Shown: positions 6,334 to 15,037, counted from the stretch's first letter. The stretch is 25,847 nucleotides of DNA from CTSOIL-112 sp049291875 (GCA_049291875.1 JBATQE010000053.1:1-25847), one strand, 5' to 3'. The notes: a model not told the origin generated them from the sequence alone. Translations and numbers: made by a program.

Positions 6334-6362
6334 GCGCGGTGATTTTCACCGCGCTAATTTTT
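6334..6362 (+). terminator. Hairpin with T-rich tail between nlpD and rlmD
   Basis: A perfect 9-bp GC-rich stem GCGCGGTGA (6334-6342) / TCACCGCGC (6346-6354) with a 3-nt loop is followed by TAATTTTT. It fits an intrinsic terminator for the surE-pcm-nlpD transcript. It lies just 18 bases before the rlmD start, so it could also act as a leader structure for rlmD. Confidence 0.6.
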
Positions 6363-6379
6363 ATAGAAGGTTGCACAGA

Positions 6380-7735
6380 ATGCGTCACAAAAGGCGAGAT
6401 CAGGGGTTAATCAAGCCCGCCGAGCGAAAGATTTTTGAATACGAAGTTGAATCCTTGGACATGGAAGGGCGCGGTATTGCGCGACATGAAGAGAAAGTCG
6501 CGTTTATTTCCGGCGCTTTGCCGTATGAAACGGTGCGTGCCGAAATCACACGCAGCAAGCCCAATTACGATGTGGCGCAGGTGACTGAGGTGCTCAAGCC
6601 CTCCGCTGCGCGTGTACAGCCCAAATGTGTGTATTTCGGTGTGTGTGGCGGTTGCGCCATGCAGCACGTGCATCCGCGTGCGCAGGTGGCGATCAAGCAA
6701 CGCGTGTTGGAGGATAACCTCGAACGCATCGGTAAGGTCAAACCGGAAATCATCCTGCGCCCGATCATGGGGCCGACGTGGCACTACCGCTATCGGGCGC
6801 GTCTGACCGCGCGCTACGTGGCGAAAAAGGAATCGGTACTGGTCGGCTTTTTTGAAAAACAGCCGCGCTACGTGACCGATATGACTTCGTGCCAAATTTT
6901 GCCGGAGCATGTGTCTGATTTGCTGCCGATTTTGCGTGAAGTAATTGGCAAATTGTCGATTCGTGAACGTATGCCGCAGATCGAGGTGGCGGTGGGGCAG
7001 GAAAACACTGTGTTGGTCTTTCGCAATCTGGAAAAACTGACGGAGCAGGACGAGGACATCTTGCGCCAGTTTGCCGACGCACACCGCGTGGATGTGTGGT
7101 TGCAGCCCAAAGGGCCGGATACGGTGTACCCGTTTTATCCGCAGCGCGAGGCGCTGTACTACGATTTGCCGGAATTCGGCGTGCGTATGCCGTATCGTCC
7201 GACGGATTTCACGCAGGTTAATTTTCACATCAACCGTGTGCTGGTCGGGCGTGCGGTGCGTTTGCTCGATGTGCAGCCGAACGAGCGCGTAGCGGACTTT
7301 TTTTGTGGTTTGGGTAATTTTACCCTGCCGCTGGCGACTCAGGCGGCGCATGTGGTCGGGGTGGAAGGCGCCACGCAGTTGAACGAGCGCGCTTTGCAAA
7401 ATGCGCAGGTCAATGGTTTGGCGCACAAAACTGAGTTCCACTGCCGCAATTTGTTCGAGGTGACGGCGGATGATTTACGCGGTTTGGGGCGTTTGGATAA
7501 ATACTTGGTCGATCCGCCGCGCGAGGGTGCTGAGGCGCTGTGTTTGGCTTTGGCCGATTTAGCGCTGGAGGAGCGTCCGCAACGCATCGTCTATGTGTCG
7601 TGTAATCCGGGCAGCTTGGCGCGCGATGCGGGAATTTTGGTCAATCAGGTTGGCTATCGGCTTAAAAGTGCGGGCGTCGTGAATATGTTTCCGCATACCG
7701 CGCACGTCGAATCGATTGCTGTTTTTGAGCGATAA
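6380..7735 (+). CDS. rlmD: 23S rRNA (uracil-1939-C5)-methyltransferase RlmD
   Basis: RlmD (RumA) makes m5U1939 in 23S rRNA using AdoMet and carries a [4Fe-4S] cluster. The 451-aa product has an N-terminal TRAM RNA-binding domain (about 15-75), cluster cysteines C83, C89, C92 (CVYFGVCGGC) and C171 (MTSCQIL), an AdoMet-binding loop DFFCGLGNFTLPLA (305-318), DPPR (377-380), the catalytic nucleophile C407 in SCNPGSLARD and the general base E443 in HVES. All key residues are present. AGAAGG at 6365-6370 supports ATG 6380; an upstream in-frame ATG at 6332 lies next to the hairpin and lacks a ribosome site. It stands between nlpD and pgk and probably has its own promoter near 6285-6317. Confidence 0.96.
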   Translation: MRHKRRDQGLIKPAERKIFEYEVESLDMEGRGIARHEEKVAFISGALPYETVRAEITRSKPNYDVAQVTEVLKPSAARVQPKCVYFGVCGGCAMQHVHPRAQVAIKQRVLEDNLERIGKVKPEIILRPIMGPTWHYRYRARLTARYVAKKESVLVGFFEKQPRYVTDMTSCQILPEHVSDLLPILREVIGKLSIRERMPQIEVAVGQENTVLVFRNLEKLTEQDEDILRQFADAHRVDVWLQPKGPDTVYPFYPQREALYYDLPEFGVRMPYRPTDFTQVNFHINRVLVGRAVRLLDVQPNERVADFFCGLGNFTLPLATQAAHVVGVEGATQLNERALQNAQVNGLAHKTEFHCRNLFEVTADDLRGLGRLDKYLVDPPREGAEALCLALADLALEERPQRIVYVSCNPGSLARDAGILVNQVGYRLKSAGVVNMFPHTAHVESIAVFER

Positions 7736-7800
7736 ATAGAACTTTCTCCTGATTTTAATATGGGGTGTGTATTCGATTACACAAAAGGGCAAATTTCCAT

Positions 7801-7875
7801 TTGGCCGGTTTCCTTAAGGGGTATAATACGGGGTGATGGAGCGGCAACTGGCTGTTTCGGCTGGAAAAACCGCTC
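7801..7875 (+). promoter_or_regulatory. Promoter and leader hairpin of pgk
   Basis: A consensus -10 TATAAT lies at 7822-7827; TTGGCC at 7801-7806 is the nearest -35-like hexamer with a short 15-nt spacer. The implied leader of about 75 nt holds an inverted repeat GAGCGG (7839-7844) / CCGCTC (7870-7875). AGGAG at 7898-7902 is the pgk ribosome site. Confidence 0.5.
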
Positions 7876-7908
7876 GTATGACCCGTATGATCTTTTTAGG
7901 AGAAGGCA

Positions 7909-9102
7909 ATGACAGTAAAAACTCTGGCGCAATTGGTTGAACAAAATGCTCTGAACGGTAAACGCGTATTCATTCGCGCGGATTTAAACGTCCCTTTCAA
8001 CGACGCGGGTCAAATTTCTGACGACACACGCATTCGCGCGTCCATACCGGCGATCAAAATGGCGCTGGACGCAGGCGCGGCCGTGATGGTGACTTCGCAC
8101 TTAGGTCGCCCGACGGAAGGCGAATTGACCGAAAAAGATTCCCTCAAACCAGTGGCCGAACGCATCAGCGAGCTGCTTGGCGGCTCGGTTCCCGTACATT
8201 TGCAAGCGGACTGGGTGGATGGCGTGACGGCCAATGTCGGCGAAGTGGTGGTTCTGGAAAACTGCCGCGTGAACAAAGGCGAGAAAAAAGATAACGAAGA
8301 GTTGGCGCAAAAAATGGCCAAACTGTGCGATGTGTATGTGAACGACGCATTCGGTACGGCGCACCGCGCCGAAGCGACCACACACGGCATTGCGCGCTTT
8401 GCGCCGGTGGCTGTGGCCGGTCCTTTGCTGGCGGCGGAATTGGACGCCTTGGGTAAAGCCCTGCACGCACCGAAAAAACCATTGGCCGCAATTGTGGCCG
8501 GTTCAAAAGTCTCTACCAAACTGACGATTTTGGAAAGCTTGGCCGATAAAGTGGATCAATTGATCGTCGGCGGTGGCATTGCCAACACTTTCATGCTGGC
8601 GGCCGGTTTGCCCATCGGTAAGTCCTTGGTCGAAGCCGATTTGGTCGAAGATGCCAAACGCATCATCGCCAAAATGTCCGCGCGCGGCGCGACCGTACCG
8701 ATTCCAACCGATGTGGTGGTGGCCAAAGAATTCTCCAAAGACGCTGTTGCAACGGTGAAAAAAGCGACCGATGTGGCGGAAGACGACATGATTCTGGACA
8801 TCGGCCCTGAAACGGCGGCCGTGATCGCAGCGCAACTCAAATCCGCCGGTACCATCGTGTGGAATGGCCCGGTTGGCGTGTTTGAGTTCGATCAGTTTGG
8901 TAACGGTACGAAAGTATTGGCGCAGGCGATTGCCGACTCCGATGCGTTCTCCATCGCTGGTGGCGGCGACACGCTGGTGGCGATTGCCAAATACGATATT
9001 GCCGACAAAGTCAGCTATATTTCCACCGGTGGCGGCGCGTTCCTCGAATTTTTGGAAGGCAAAAAATTACCGGCAGTCGCGGCTTTGGAAGCCAAAGCGT
9101 AA
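7909..9102 (+). CDS. pgk: Phosphoglycerate kinase
   Basis: Pgk transfers phosphate between 1,3-bisphosphoglycerate and ADP in glycolysis and the reverse in gluconeogenesis; it is cytoplasmic. At 397 aa it has the usual bacterial length. Landmarks are RADLNVPF (23-30), SHLGRP (63-68), ENCRVNKGE (117-125), NDAFGTAHR (145-153), the hinge/nucleotide region GSKVSTKL, the P-loop-like WNGPVGVFEFDQFGNGT and the C-terminal AGGGDTLVA. All substrate-binding motifs are intact. It has its own promoter and is followed by a strong terminator, so it is probably transcribed mainly alone, with fba behind it reading from readthrough or its own start. Confidence 0.98.
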   Translation: MTVKTLAQLVEQNALNGKRVFIRADLNVPFNDAGQISDDTRIRASIPAIKMALDAGAAVMVTSHLGRPTEGELTEKDSLKPVAERISELLGGSVPVHLQADWVDGVTANVGEVVVLENCRVNKGEKKDNEELAQKMAKLCDVYVNDAFGTAHRAEATTHGIARFAPVAVAGPLLAAELDALGKALHAPKKPLAAIVAGSKVSTKLTILESLADKVDQLIVGGGIANTFMLAAGLPIGKSLVEADLVEDAKRIIAKMSARGATVPIPTDVVVAKEFSKDAVATVKKATDVAEDDMILDIGPETAAVIAAQLKSAGTIVWNGPVGVFEFDQFGNGTKVLAQAIADSDAFSIAGGGDTLVAIAKYDIADKVSYISTGGGAFLEFLEGKKLPAVAALEAKA

Positions 9103-9110
9103 ATCATTGC

Positions 9111-9155
9111 AGCCCCTTGATCGCATGGGTCGTACCATCGATCGAGGGCTTTTTT
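9111..9155 (+). terminator. Intrinsic terminator after pgk
   Basis: AGCCC(C)TTGATCG at 9111-9123 pairs with CGATCGAGGGCT at 9139-9150 (12 bp with one bulged C and one wobble), and the descending arm runs into six T (9150-9155). Confidence 0.85.
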
Positions 9156-9181
9156 ACAGATTTTTTAATTAGGAGTGTCTC

Positions 9182-10258
9182 ATGACTAAAGTGTTGGAAG
9201 TCGTAAAAGCGGGCGTGGCGACAGGCGACGACGTACAGAAAATTTTTGAATTGGCTAAAGCGGGGCACTATGCTTTGCCAGCAGTGAACTGCGTGAACAC
9301 CGATACGGTGAACTCGGTTCTGGAAGCGGCGGCCAAAGCCAAAGCGCCCGTGGTGATTCAATTCTCAAATGGCGGCGCATCCTTTTTTGCCGGTAAAGGT
9401 CTGAAACTCGAAGGCCAGCAAGCGGCGATTCTCGGCGCGATTGCCGGTGCAAAATATGTGCATCAAGTGGCCGAAGCCTACGGCGTGCCGGCGATTGTTC
9501 ACACCGACCATGCGGCGAAAAAATTATTGCCTTGGATTGATGGTTTGCTCGACGCAGGCGAAAAATTCTATGCCGAAACAGGCAAACCGCTGTTTTCATC
9601 GCACATGCTCGATTTGTCTGAAGAGTCACTCGAAGAAAACATCGAAATTTGCGAACAGTACCTCAAGCGCATGGACAAAATGGGTATGACGCTGGAGATC
9701 GAATTGGGCTGCACCGGCGGTGAAGAAGACGGCGTGGACAACACTGGCATGGATTCATCGGCGCTGTATACGCAACCGGAAGACGTCGCCTACGCCTACG
9801 AGCGCCTGAGCAAAATCAGCCCGCGTTTCACCATCGCCGCTTCATTTGGTAACGTACACGGCGTGTACAAACCGGGCAACGTGCAATTGACCCCGAAAAT
9901 CTTGGACAACTCGCAAAAATACGTGTCTGAAAAATTCGGTCTGCCAGCGAAATCATTGGATTTCGTATTCCACGGCGGTTCCGGCTCTACGCCTGAGGAA
10001 ATCAAAGAAGCGGTCGGCTATGGCGTGGTGAAAATGAATATTGACACCGATACGCAATGGGCGAACTGGGAAGGTATTTTGAACTACTACAAGGACAAAG
10101 AAGCCTATCTGCAAGGTCAATTGGGTAATCCTGAAGGCGAAGACAAGCCGAACAAAAAATACTACGACCCGCGCGTATGGTTGCGCAAAGGCAGTGAATC
10201 CATGGTGGAACGTTTGATGAAAGCATTCAAAGAACTGAACGCCGTGGATGTGCTGTAA
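9182..10258 (+). CDS. fba: Class II fructose-bisphosphate aldolase
   Basis: A zinc-dependent aldolase that reversibly splits fructose-1,6-bisphosphate into glyceraldehyde-3-phosphate and dihydroxyacetone phosphate. The 358-aa sequence follows the E. coli FbaA (class IIA) layout residue for residue: HTDHA gives D109 and H110, EE at 181-182, H226 in FGNVHGVY, H264 in FHGGSGS, and the MNIDTDTQW phosphate-binding motif. The metal ligands and catalytic residues are all present. Many betaproteobacteria carry instead the class IIB (CbbA-like) form, so the IIA type is a minor point of note. AGGAG at 9170-9174 precedes the ATG. Confidence 0.97.
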   Translation: MTKVLEVVKAGVATGDDVQKIFELAKAGHYALPAVNCVNTDTVNSVLEAAAKAKAPVVIQFSNGGASFFAGKGLKLEGQQAAILGAIAGAKYVHQVAEAYGVPAIVHTDHAAKKLLPWIDGLLDAGEKFYAETGKPLFSSHMLDLSEESLEENIEICEQYLKRMDKMGMTLEIELGCTGGEEDGVDNTGMDSSALYTQPEDVAYAYERLSKISPRFTIAASFGNVHGVYKPGNVQLTPKILDNSQKYVSEKFGLPAKSLDFVFHGGSGSTPEEIKEAVGYGVVKMNIDTDTQWANWEGILNYYKDKEAYLQGQLGNPEGEDKPNKKYYDPRVWLRKGSESMVERLMKAFKELNAVDVL

Positions 10259-10324
10259 ATGGTTGTAAATACCGTCGGGATGGTGATTTTAATCGCTAAA
10301 ACCTTGAGTTTACGGTAAAATACA

Positions 10325-10341
10325 GATCGAAATTTTCGATC
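10325..10341. promoter_or_regulatory. 17-bp perfect palindrome upstream of purC
   Basis: GATCGAAA-T-TTTCGATC is a perfect inverted repeat with 8-bp arms, immediately before the fba terminator and about 75 bp before purC. It could be a repressor operator or part of a double hairpin with the terminator. No match to the PurR box is seen. Confidence 0.35.
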
Positions 10342-10348
10342 ATGGGTT

Positions 10349-10380
10349 CGCCCAATGAGTCGTGTCTCATTGGGCGTTTT
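10349..10380 (+). terminator. Intrinsic terminator after fba
   Basis: A perfect 11-bp stem CGCCCAATGAG (10349-10359) / CTCATTGGGCG (10366-10376) with a 6-nt loop is followed by TTTT. It separates fba from the purine genes. Confidence 0.85.
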
Positions 10381-10412
10381 CCATTGCATATCCCCACTTT
10401 TGAAAGAGCATC

Positions 10413-11312
10413 ATGACGGCCAATGCATTGTATGCCACCTCGATTAAATCCCTGCCTTTGCTGGCCAAAGGCAAAGTGCGCGACACCTACATCATCGACG
10501 ACGATCATTTATTGATGATTACCACCGATCGTTTGTCCGCGTTTGACGTGGTGATGAACGAACCGATCCCGAATAAAGGAAAAGTGCTCAATCAAATGAG
10601 CAATTTTTGGTTCGCGCAGCTGCACGACGTGGTGCCGAATCATTTGACCGGCATTGATCCAACTACGGTCGTTGCGCCCAACGAGGTTGAGCAGGTGCGC
10701 GGTCGCTCGGTCGTGGTCAAACGCCTCAAACCGATTTTGGTCGAAGCGGTTGTGCGCGGTTACATCATCGGTACGGGTTGGAAAGATTATCAAGCCACCG
10801 GCAAGGTCTGCGGCATCGAGCTGCCCGCGGGTTTGCAATTGGCGGAAAAATTACCGCAACCGCTGTTCACGCCCGCCGCCAAAGCCGACGTGGGTGAGCA
10901 TGACGAAAACATTAGCTTTGACGAGGTCAAACAACGCATCGGTGCGGAATTGGCCGAACAAATCCGTGATGTGAGTTTCGCCCTGTATCAGCGTGCTGCC
11001 GACTACGCCGCGGGCAAAGGCATCATTATTGCCGACACCAAGTTTGAATTCGGCTTGGACAAAAATGGCGTGTTACACATCATGGACGAAGTGCTGACCG
11101 CAGACTCCTCACGCTACTGGCCCGCCGACGAATACAAAGTGGGCATTTCACCGCCGAGCTATGACAAACAATACGTGCGCGACTATCTCGAAACGCTGGA
11201 TTGGAACAAGGCACCGCCCGCACCGACTTTACCGCAAAACGTGATTGACGCCACCGCAGCGAAATACCGCGAAGCGCTGGTGAAAATTACCGGACACGAT
11301 TTGGCAGTATGA
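10413..11312 (+). CDS. purC: SAICAR synthase (phosphoribosylaminoimidazole-succinocarboxamide synthase)
   Basis: PurC joins aspartate to CAIR with ATP in de novo purine synthesis. The product has 299 residues, matching the longer proteobacterial/yeast-like form and not the 237-aa E. coli form. Visible motifs are GKVRDTY (20-26), TTDRLSAFDV (37-46), the RGYIIGTGWKDY segment, DENISFDEV and the DTKFEFG / MDEVLTADSSRYWP region that binds the nucleotide substrate. A purine-rich GAAAGAG precedes ATG 10413. purE follows 64 bases later and catalyses the preceding step, so purC-purE-purK probably form one unit. Confidence 0.97.
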   Translation: MTANALYATSIKSLPLLAKGKVRDTYIIDDDHLLMITTDRLSAFDVVMNEPIPNKGKVLNQMSNFWFAQLHDVVPNHLTGIDPTTVVAPNEVEQVRGRSVVVKRLKPILVEAVVRGYIIGTGWKDYQATGKVCGIELPAGLQLAEKLPQPLFTPAAKADVGEHDENISFDEVKQRIGAELAEQIRDVSFALYQRAADYAAGKGIIIADTKFEFGLDKNGVLHIMDEVLTADSSRYWPADEYKVGISPPSYDKQYVRDYLETLDWNKAPPAPTLPQNVIDATAAKYREALVKITGHDLAV

Positions 11313-11376
11313 GCGTAAAAGTGCATGGAGGCGCATGGTATGCGCCCTTGTCCCTTGTACGTGATAAAGGAATCAT

Positions 11377-11880
11377 ATGAATACAGCAACCCCCGATATT
11401 TCCGTGATGGTCGGCATCCTTATGGGCAGCAACTCCGACTGGCCGATCATGAAGCAGGCCGCCGACATGCTGGCGCAATTCGGCGTGGCGTTTGAGGCCA
11501 AAGTCGTCTCCGCACACCGCATGCCGGATGATATGTTTGACTACGCCGAAAAAGCGCACGCGCGCGGCATTCGTGCGATCATCGCCGGTGCGGGCGGTGC
11601 GGCGCATTTGCCCGGAATGCTCGCGTCCAAAACCATCGTTCCCGTGTTTGGCGTGCCCGTTCCGACCAAACATTTGGGCGGGCAAGATTCGCTCTACTCC
11701 ATTGTGCAAATGCCCAAAGGCGTGCCGGTGGCAACTTTTGCCATCGGCGAAGCGGGCGCGGCGAATGCGGCGTTGCACGCGATTGCCAACCTTGCCATGA
11801 CCGACACGGCGCTGGCGCAAAAACTCACCGAATTCCGTGCGAAACAGTATGAGCATGCGGCGGGGATGGTGCTGGCATAA
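11377..11880 (+). CDS. purE: N5-carboxyaminoimidazole ribonucleotide mutase
   Basis: PurE (class I) converts N5-CAIR, made by PurK, into CAIR. The 167-aa protein has GSNSD at 17-21, SAHRMPD at 45-51 and the glycine-rich GAGGAAHLPGM at 71-81 with the catalytic-region His77. These are the signatures of the bacterial octameric enzyme. AAAGGA lies just before ATG 11377. A 7-bp hairpin (GGCGCAT at 11330-11336, ATGCGCC at 11340-11346) lies in the gap after purC and has no T-run, so it is not a terminator. purK, its partner enzyme, starts 60 bases downstream. Confidence 0.97.
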   Translation: MNTATPDISVMVGILMGSNSDWPIMKQAADMLAQFGVAFEAKVVSAHRMPDDMFDYAEKAHARGIRAIIAGAGGAAHLPGMLASKTIVPVFGVPVPTKHLGGQDSLYSIVQMPKGVPVATFAIGEAGAANAALHAIANLAMTDTALAQKLTEFRAKQYEHAAGMVLA

Positions 11881-11940
11881 TTTTCTTATTTGCTACAAGC
11901 GTTCCTTCTCCCGCAAGCGGGCGGGGGGTAACAAGCAGTT

Positions 11941-13152
11941 ATGAGCGCTATTAGAATGACTCCTATGATGAAATCACTCACACAATCCATTGCGCCTCCA
12001 GCCACCTTAGGCGTACTCGGCGGCGGCCAGCTCGGTCGCATGTTCGCGCAGTCGGCGCAGGCCATGGGCTATGCGGTCTGGGTGCTTGATCCTGATCCCA
12101 ACAGCCCCGCAGGGCAATTGGCCAATCGTCATTTGTGCGCGGCGTATGACGATGCGGCGGCGTTGGCTGAATTGGCGGCGAACTGTGCGGCGATCACCAC
12201 GGAGTTTGAAAACGTACCGGCGGATGTCTTGCGTGGCTTGGGTGAAGGTGTGCCCGTTGCGCCATCGGGTGATGCGGTGGCGATTGCGCAGGACCGCATC
12301 GTTGAAAAGGAGTTTTTGCAAAAAGGCGGCGTGGCCGTCGCGCCGTATGCTGTGATTCGCACGGCAGAGGAGTTGGCACTGGCGCAGGCGCATAGCGAGT
12401 TATTTCCCGCGATTTTAAAAACGGCGCGTTTGGGCTACGACGGTAAAGGACAAATTTCGGTCAAAACGGCGGATGATTTGGCGGCGGCGTGGGCGCAGTT
12501 GAATCAAGTGCCATGCGTATTGGAACAACGTTTACCATTGGCTTTTGAAGTGTCGGCTTTGCTCGTGCGTGGTTGGAGCGGCGACGTGGCGCATTATGCG
12601 CTGGCGCAAAACGTGCATCGTGATGGGATTTTGCATACCTCGACGGTGCCAGCACCGAGTGCGTCGGCTGAATTGACCGCGACGGCGCAGCAGGCCGCCC
12701 AAAAAATCGCTGAGGCGATGGGCTATGTGGGCGTGCTGTGTGTTGAGTTTTTTATTTTGCAGGATGGCTCGCTGGTGGCGAACGAAATGGCGCCGCGTCC
12801 GCATAACTCGGGGCATTACACGCAAAATGCCTGCCTGACCAGTCAGTTTGAACAGCAGGTGCGTGCAATGGCCGGATTGCCGCTGGGCGCGAGCTTTCAG
12901 CATAGCCCGACGGTGATGTTGAATATTTTGGGTGATGTGTGGTTTGATGCCAATGATGCACAACGCAATCCCGACTGGACGGGCGTATTGGCGCAGGTGG
13001 ATAGCTTTGTGCATTTGTATGGCAAAGCTGAACCGCGTCACGCACGCAAAATGGGGCATGTGAATTTCGTGGGCAAACGGATGGAAGCTGTGGTTGAGCG
13101 TACCGAGGCGGCGATGCGCGTTTTGGGTTTGAATGGTGGCGTAAGTGACTGA
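11941..13152 (+). CDS. purK: N5-carboxyaminoimidazole ribonucleotide synthase
   Basis: PurK is an ATP-grasp enzyme that carboxylates AIR with bicarbonate and ATP to give N5-CAIR, the substrate of PurE. The 403-aa sequence shows the N-terminal GVLGGGQLGRM (24-34), TTEFENVP, KTARLGYDGKGQ (ATP-binding loop), CVEFF and the EMAPRPHNSGHYT signature. Four ATGs lie in the first ten codons (11941 to 11968); a G-run ends 12 bases before 11941, and the family homology begins around residue 20, so the start could be up to nine codons later. It overlaps tsaC by 8 bases. Confidence 0.96.
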   Translation: MSAIRMTPMMKSLTQSIAPPATLGVLGGGQLGRMFAQSAQAMGYAVWVLDPDPNSPAGQLANRHLCAAYDDAAALAELAANCAAITTEFENVPADVLRGLGEGVPVAPSGDAVAIAQDRIVEKEFLQKGGVAVAPYAVIRTAEELALAQAHSELFPAILKTARLGYDGKGQISVKTADDLAAAWAQLNQVPCVLEQRLPLAFEVSALLVRGWSGDVAHYALAQNVHRDGILHTSTVPAPSASAELTATAQQAAQKIAEAMGYVGVLCVEFFILQDGSLVANEMAPRPHNSGHYTQNACLTSQFEQQVRAMAGLPLGASFQHSPTVMLNILGDVWFDANDAQRNPDWTGVLAQVDSFVHLYGKAEPRHARKMGHVNFVGKRMEAVVERTEAAMRVLGLNGGVSD

Positions 13153-14170
13153 TGTGATTGATTCTGTGCGTACTCAAGTGCTGTTGGCCGCAGAAAAATT
13201 GGCGGCGGGCGAGGTCATTGGCTTGCCGACCGAGACGGTGTATGGTTTGGCGGCGGATGCGACAAAACCATCGGCCGTGCGCGAGATTTTCACGATCAAA
13301 AACCGTCCGAGCACGCACCCGCTGATCACGCATATTGCGGCGGATGCGGATATTGGCTATTGGATTGACGCCGCGCGCATGAGCGAGGAAATGTGGCGTT
13401 TGACGCGTGCTTTGATGGCGGCGTTTTTCCCCGGGCCACTGACTTTGGTGCTGCCCAAACATCCGCAGATTGATGCCACTGTCACAGGTGGACAGAATAC
13501 GATTGCGTTGCGTTCACCGAATCATGTGCTGTTTCAGGATGTTTTGGCACAATTGGCGGTGTTAAAAAATACGCCGAACGTGGGCATTGCCGCGCCGTCG
13601 GCGAACCGTTTCGGGCGCGTCAGTCCGACCCGTGCGGCGCATGTGCGCGAGGAGTTCGAGCATGCGGTTTGGGTGCTGGATGGTGATGCGTCGGTGATCG
13701 GCATTGAGTCAACGATTGTGGATTTGACTTCGGGCGTGCCGCGTATTTTGCGCTTTGGGCATATTACGCCGCAGGATATTGAACGGGTGACGGGCGTAAC
13801 GCCGATTTTGCCGGAAAATGCGAGCGATACGCCACGGGTGTCGGGCAGTTTGCTGGCGCATTATGCGCCGAGTACGTCGATGGCGTGGCTGGATGAGTTG
13901 GCGCCTGAGGATCGGGGCAATAGTGCGGGGCTGGTGTATTCGGAGCGCTCGGAGTACTCGGGGGTTCAGGGGCGCGCCATGCGTTTGTCGGCAAATCCCC
14001 ATGAATACGCGCGTGGTTTGTACCACGCTTTGCGGCAATTGGACACATGGGGTGTGATGCGCATTGCGGTGGAGCGCTTGCCCGATGATGCGGCTTGGGA
14101 CGCAGTGCGCGATCGGCTCAATCGGGCGATTGTCGGCTCAAATCTGCCCTCATCAGCCGATTCATATTAA
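13145..14170 (+). CDS. tsaC: L-threonylcarbamoyladenylate synthase (Sua5 type)
   Basis: This enzyme makes threonylcarbamoyl-AMP from threonine, bicarbonate and ATP, the first step of the tRNA t6A37 modification. The 341-aa length shows the two-domain Sua5 form: a YrdC domain (PTETVYGLAAD at 28-38, KNRPSTHPL at 52-60, FPGPLTLVLP, ALRSPNH, SANRFGRVSPT at 152-162) followed by a linker (SGSLLAHYAPS) and a C-terminal Sua5 domain. The start is GTG 13145, inside the last codons of purK (8-base overlap), so translation is coupled. purK-tsaC adjacency recurs in betaproteobacteria. Confidence 0.93.
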   Translation: MTDVIDSVRTQVLLAAEKLAAGEVIGLPTETVYGLAADATKPSAVREIFTIKNRPSTHPLITHIAADADIGYWIDAARMSEEMWRLTRALMAAFFPGPLTLVLPKHPQIDATVTGGQNTIALRSPNHVLFQDVLAQLAVLKNTPNVGIAAPSANRFGRVSPTRAAHVREEFEHAVWVLDGDASVIGIESTIVDLTSGVPRILRFGHITPQDIERVTGVTPILPENASDTPRVSGSLLAHYAPSTSMAWLDELAPEDRGNSAGLVYSERSEYSGVQGRAMRLSANPHEYARGLYHALRQLDTWGVMRIAVERLPDDAAWDAVRDRLNRAIVGSNLPSSADSY

Positions 14171-14181
14171 AAAGGATGATC

Positions 14182-14706
14182 ATGGATGACACGACTTTAA
14201 CTGCGCCTGCGAGCGAACCGGTAATCCAGTGGGATGATGAAATGGTGCTCGGCAATGCACAATTGGATGCAGTGCATCATGAAATGAGCGATTTGCTCAA
14301 TCGTTTGGCCATGACGCCCGAGTCCGAATTGCTCGGTGTATTGGACGAGTGCATTGCGCATACGCGCGCGCATTTTGATTTGGAAGAGGGTTGGATGGCG
14401 CGCCTGAGCTTTCCTGCCGCCGGTTGTCACATCAGTGAGCACAATCAGGTATTCGGCGTGATGCGGCAGGTACGCGATTGCGTGGTGAATGGCGACACGC
14501 AGTATGCTTATGTGTTGGCGAAAGAATTGGGCGCTTGGTTGCGTATTCATGCAAGCACGATGGATTACGCTTTAACGTACTTTATCGAATCGACCAATGC
14601 TGATTTGAGTCAGCCGGCCTCGGCAGAGCAGGTTCAACAGCTCATGGGGCATGAGGGCTGTGGTTGCGGTAGCGCCGATCAGAGCGGCGAAAACAGCGAA
14701 AAATAA
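14182..14706 (+). CDS. Hemerythrin-domain protein
   Basis: A 174-aa single-domain bacteriohemerythrin-like protein predicted to bind O2 (or sense oxygen/iron/NO) at a non-haem di-iron site in the cytoplasm. All expected ligands are visible in order: His32/33 in LDAVHHEM, H64 and E68 in HFDLEE, H83 and H87 in HISEH, and H123 and D128 in HASTMD. The start follows the classical WDDEMVLGN opening. A tail of about 30 residues carries GHEGCGCG, an extra Cys pair not needed for the fold. AAAGG at 14171-14175 favours ATG 14182 over ATG 14176. It starts 12 bases after tsaC and probably shares its transcript. No partner enzyme is adjacent. Confidence 0.9.
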   Translation: MDDTTLTAPASEPVIQWDDEMVLGNAQLDAVHHEMSDLLNRLAMTPESELLGVLDECIAHTRAHFDLEEGWMARLSFPAAGCHISEHNQVFGVMRQVRDCVVNGDTQYAYVLAKELGAWLRIHASTMDYALTYFIESTNADLSQPASAEQVQQLMGHEGCGCGSADQSGENSEK

Positions 14707-14899
14707 TTAAAAAACTTATATTTTGCTTGATGATGCGGGCAAATGTCTGATCATGTGTGGTGAAATGTTGTATAAATGTTCACGAATAAATAAAAAATAT
14801 CAATAAAATCATTGCATTACCCAATTGATCAGAAATATTTTCAAAGAAACTCATAATTTCTGCAAAAATTCGATAAATTTTTTGAGATATTGTGTCATA

Positions 14900-14934
14900 A
14901 ACCGGTTACATTTTTGAAAAACTGAGAGTACAAT
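14900..14934 (+). promoter_or_regulatory. Candidate mglB promoter with overlapping operator
   Basis: GTTACA (14905-14910, 4/6 match to the -35 consensus) and TACAAT (14929-14934) are separated by 18 bp. The palindrome AACCGGTT at 14900-14907, whose core resembles LacI/GalR-family operators with a central CG, overlaps the -35. A galactose-responsive repressor is therefore plausible, but none is encoded nearby. Confidence 0.4.
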
Positions 14935-15037
14935 AACTCGCACTGGATGGTTAAAAGCAGTACAAATGAGTGCAAAATCTCACTTTTTTGGCCTGTTTGC
15001 ACCTTTCGGCGATTATGACCGAAGCAATCGGCACATC

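Noticed and set aside
6407..7441. Long minus-strand open frame opposite rlmD
   Set aside because: Same kind of bias-driven shadow; rlmD on plus has all catalytic residues.
11910..11928. GC-rich inverted repeat before purK
   Set aside because: CCCGC/GCGGG has almost no loop and no T-run, so I do not call it a terminator; it may only affect the weak ribosome site.
14707..14900. Possible CRP binding site in the mgl control region
   Set aside because: No pair of TGTGA and TCACA half-sites at the right 6-bp spacing was found.
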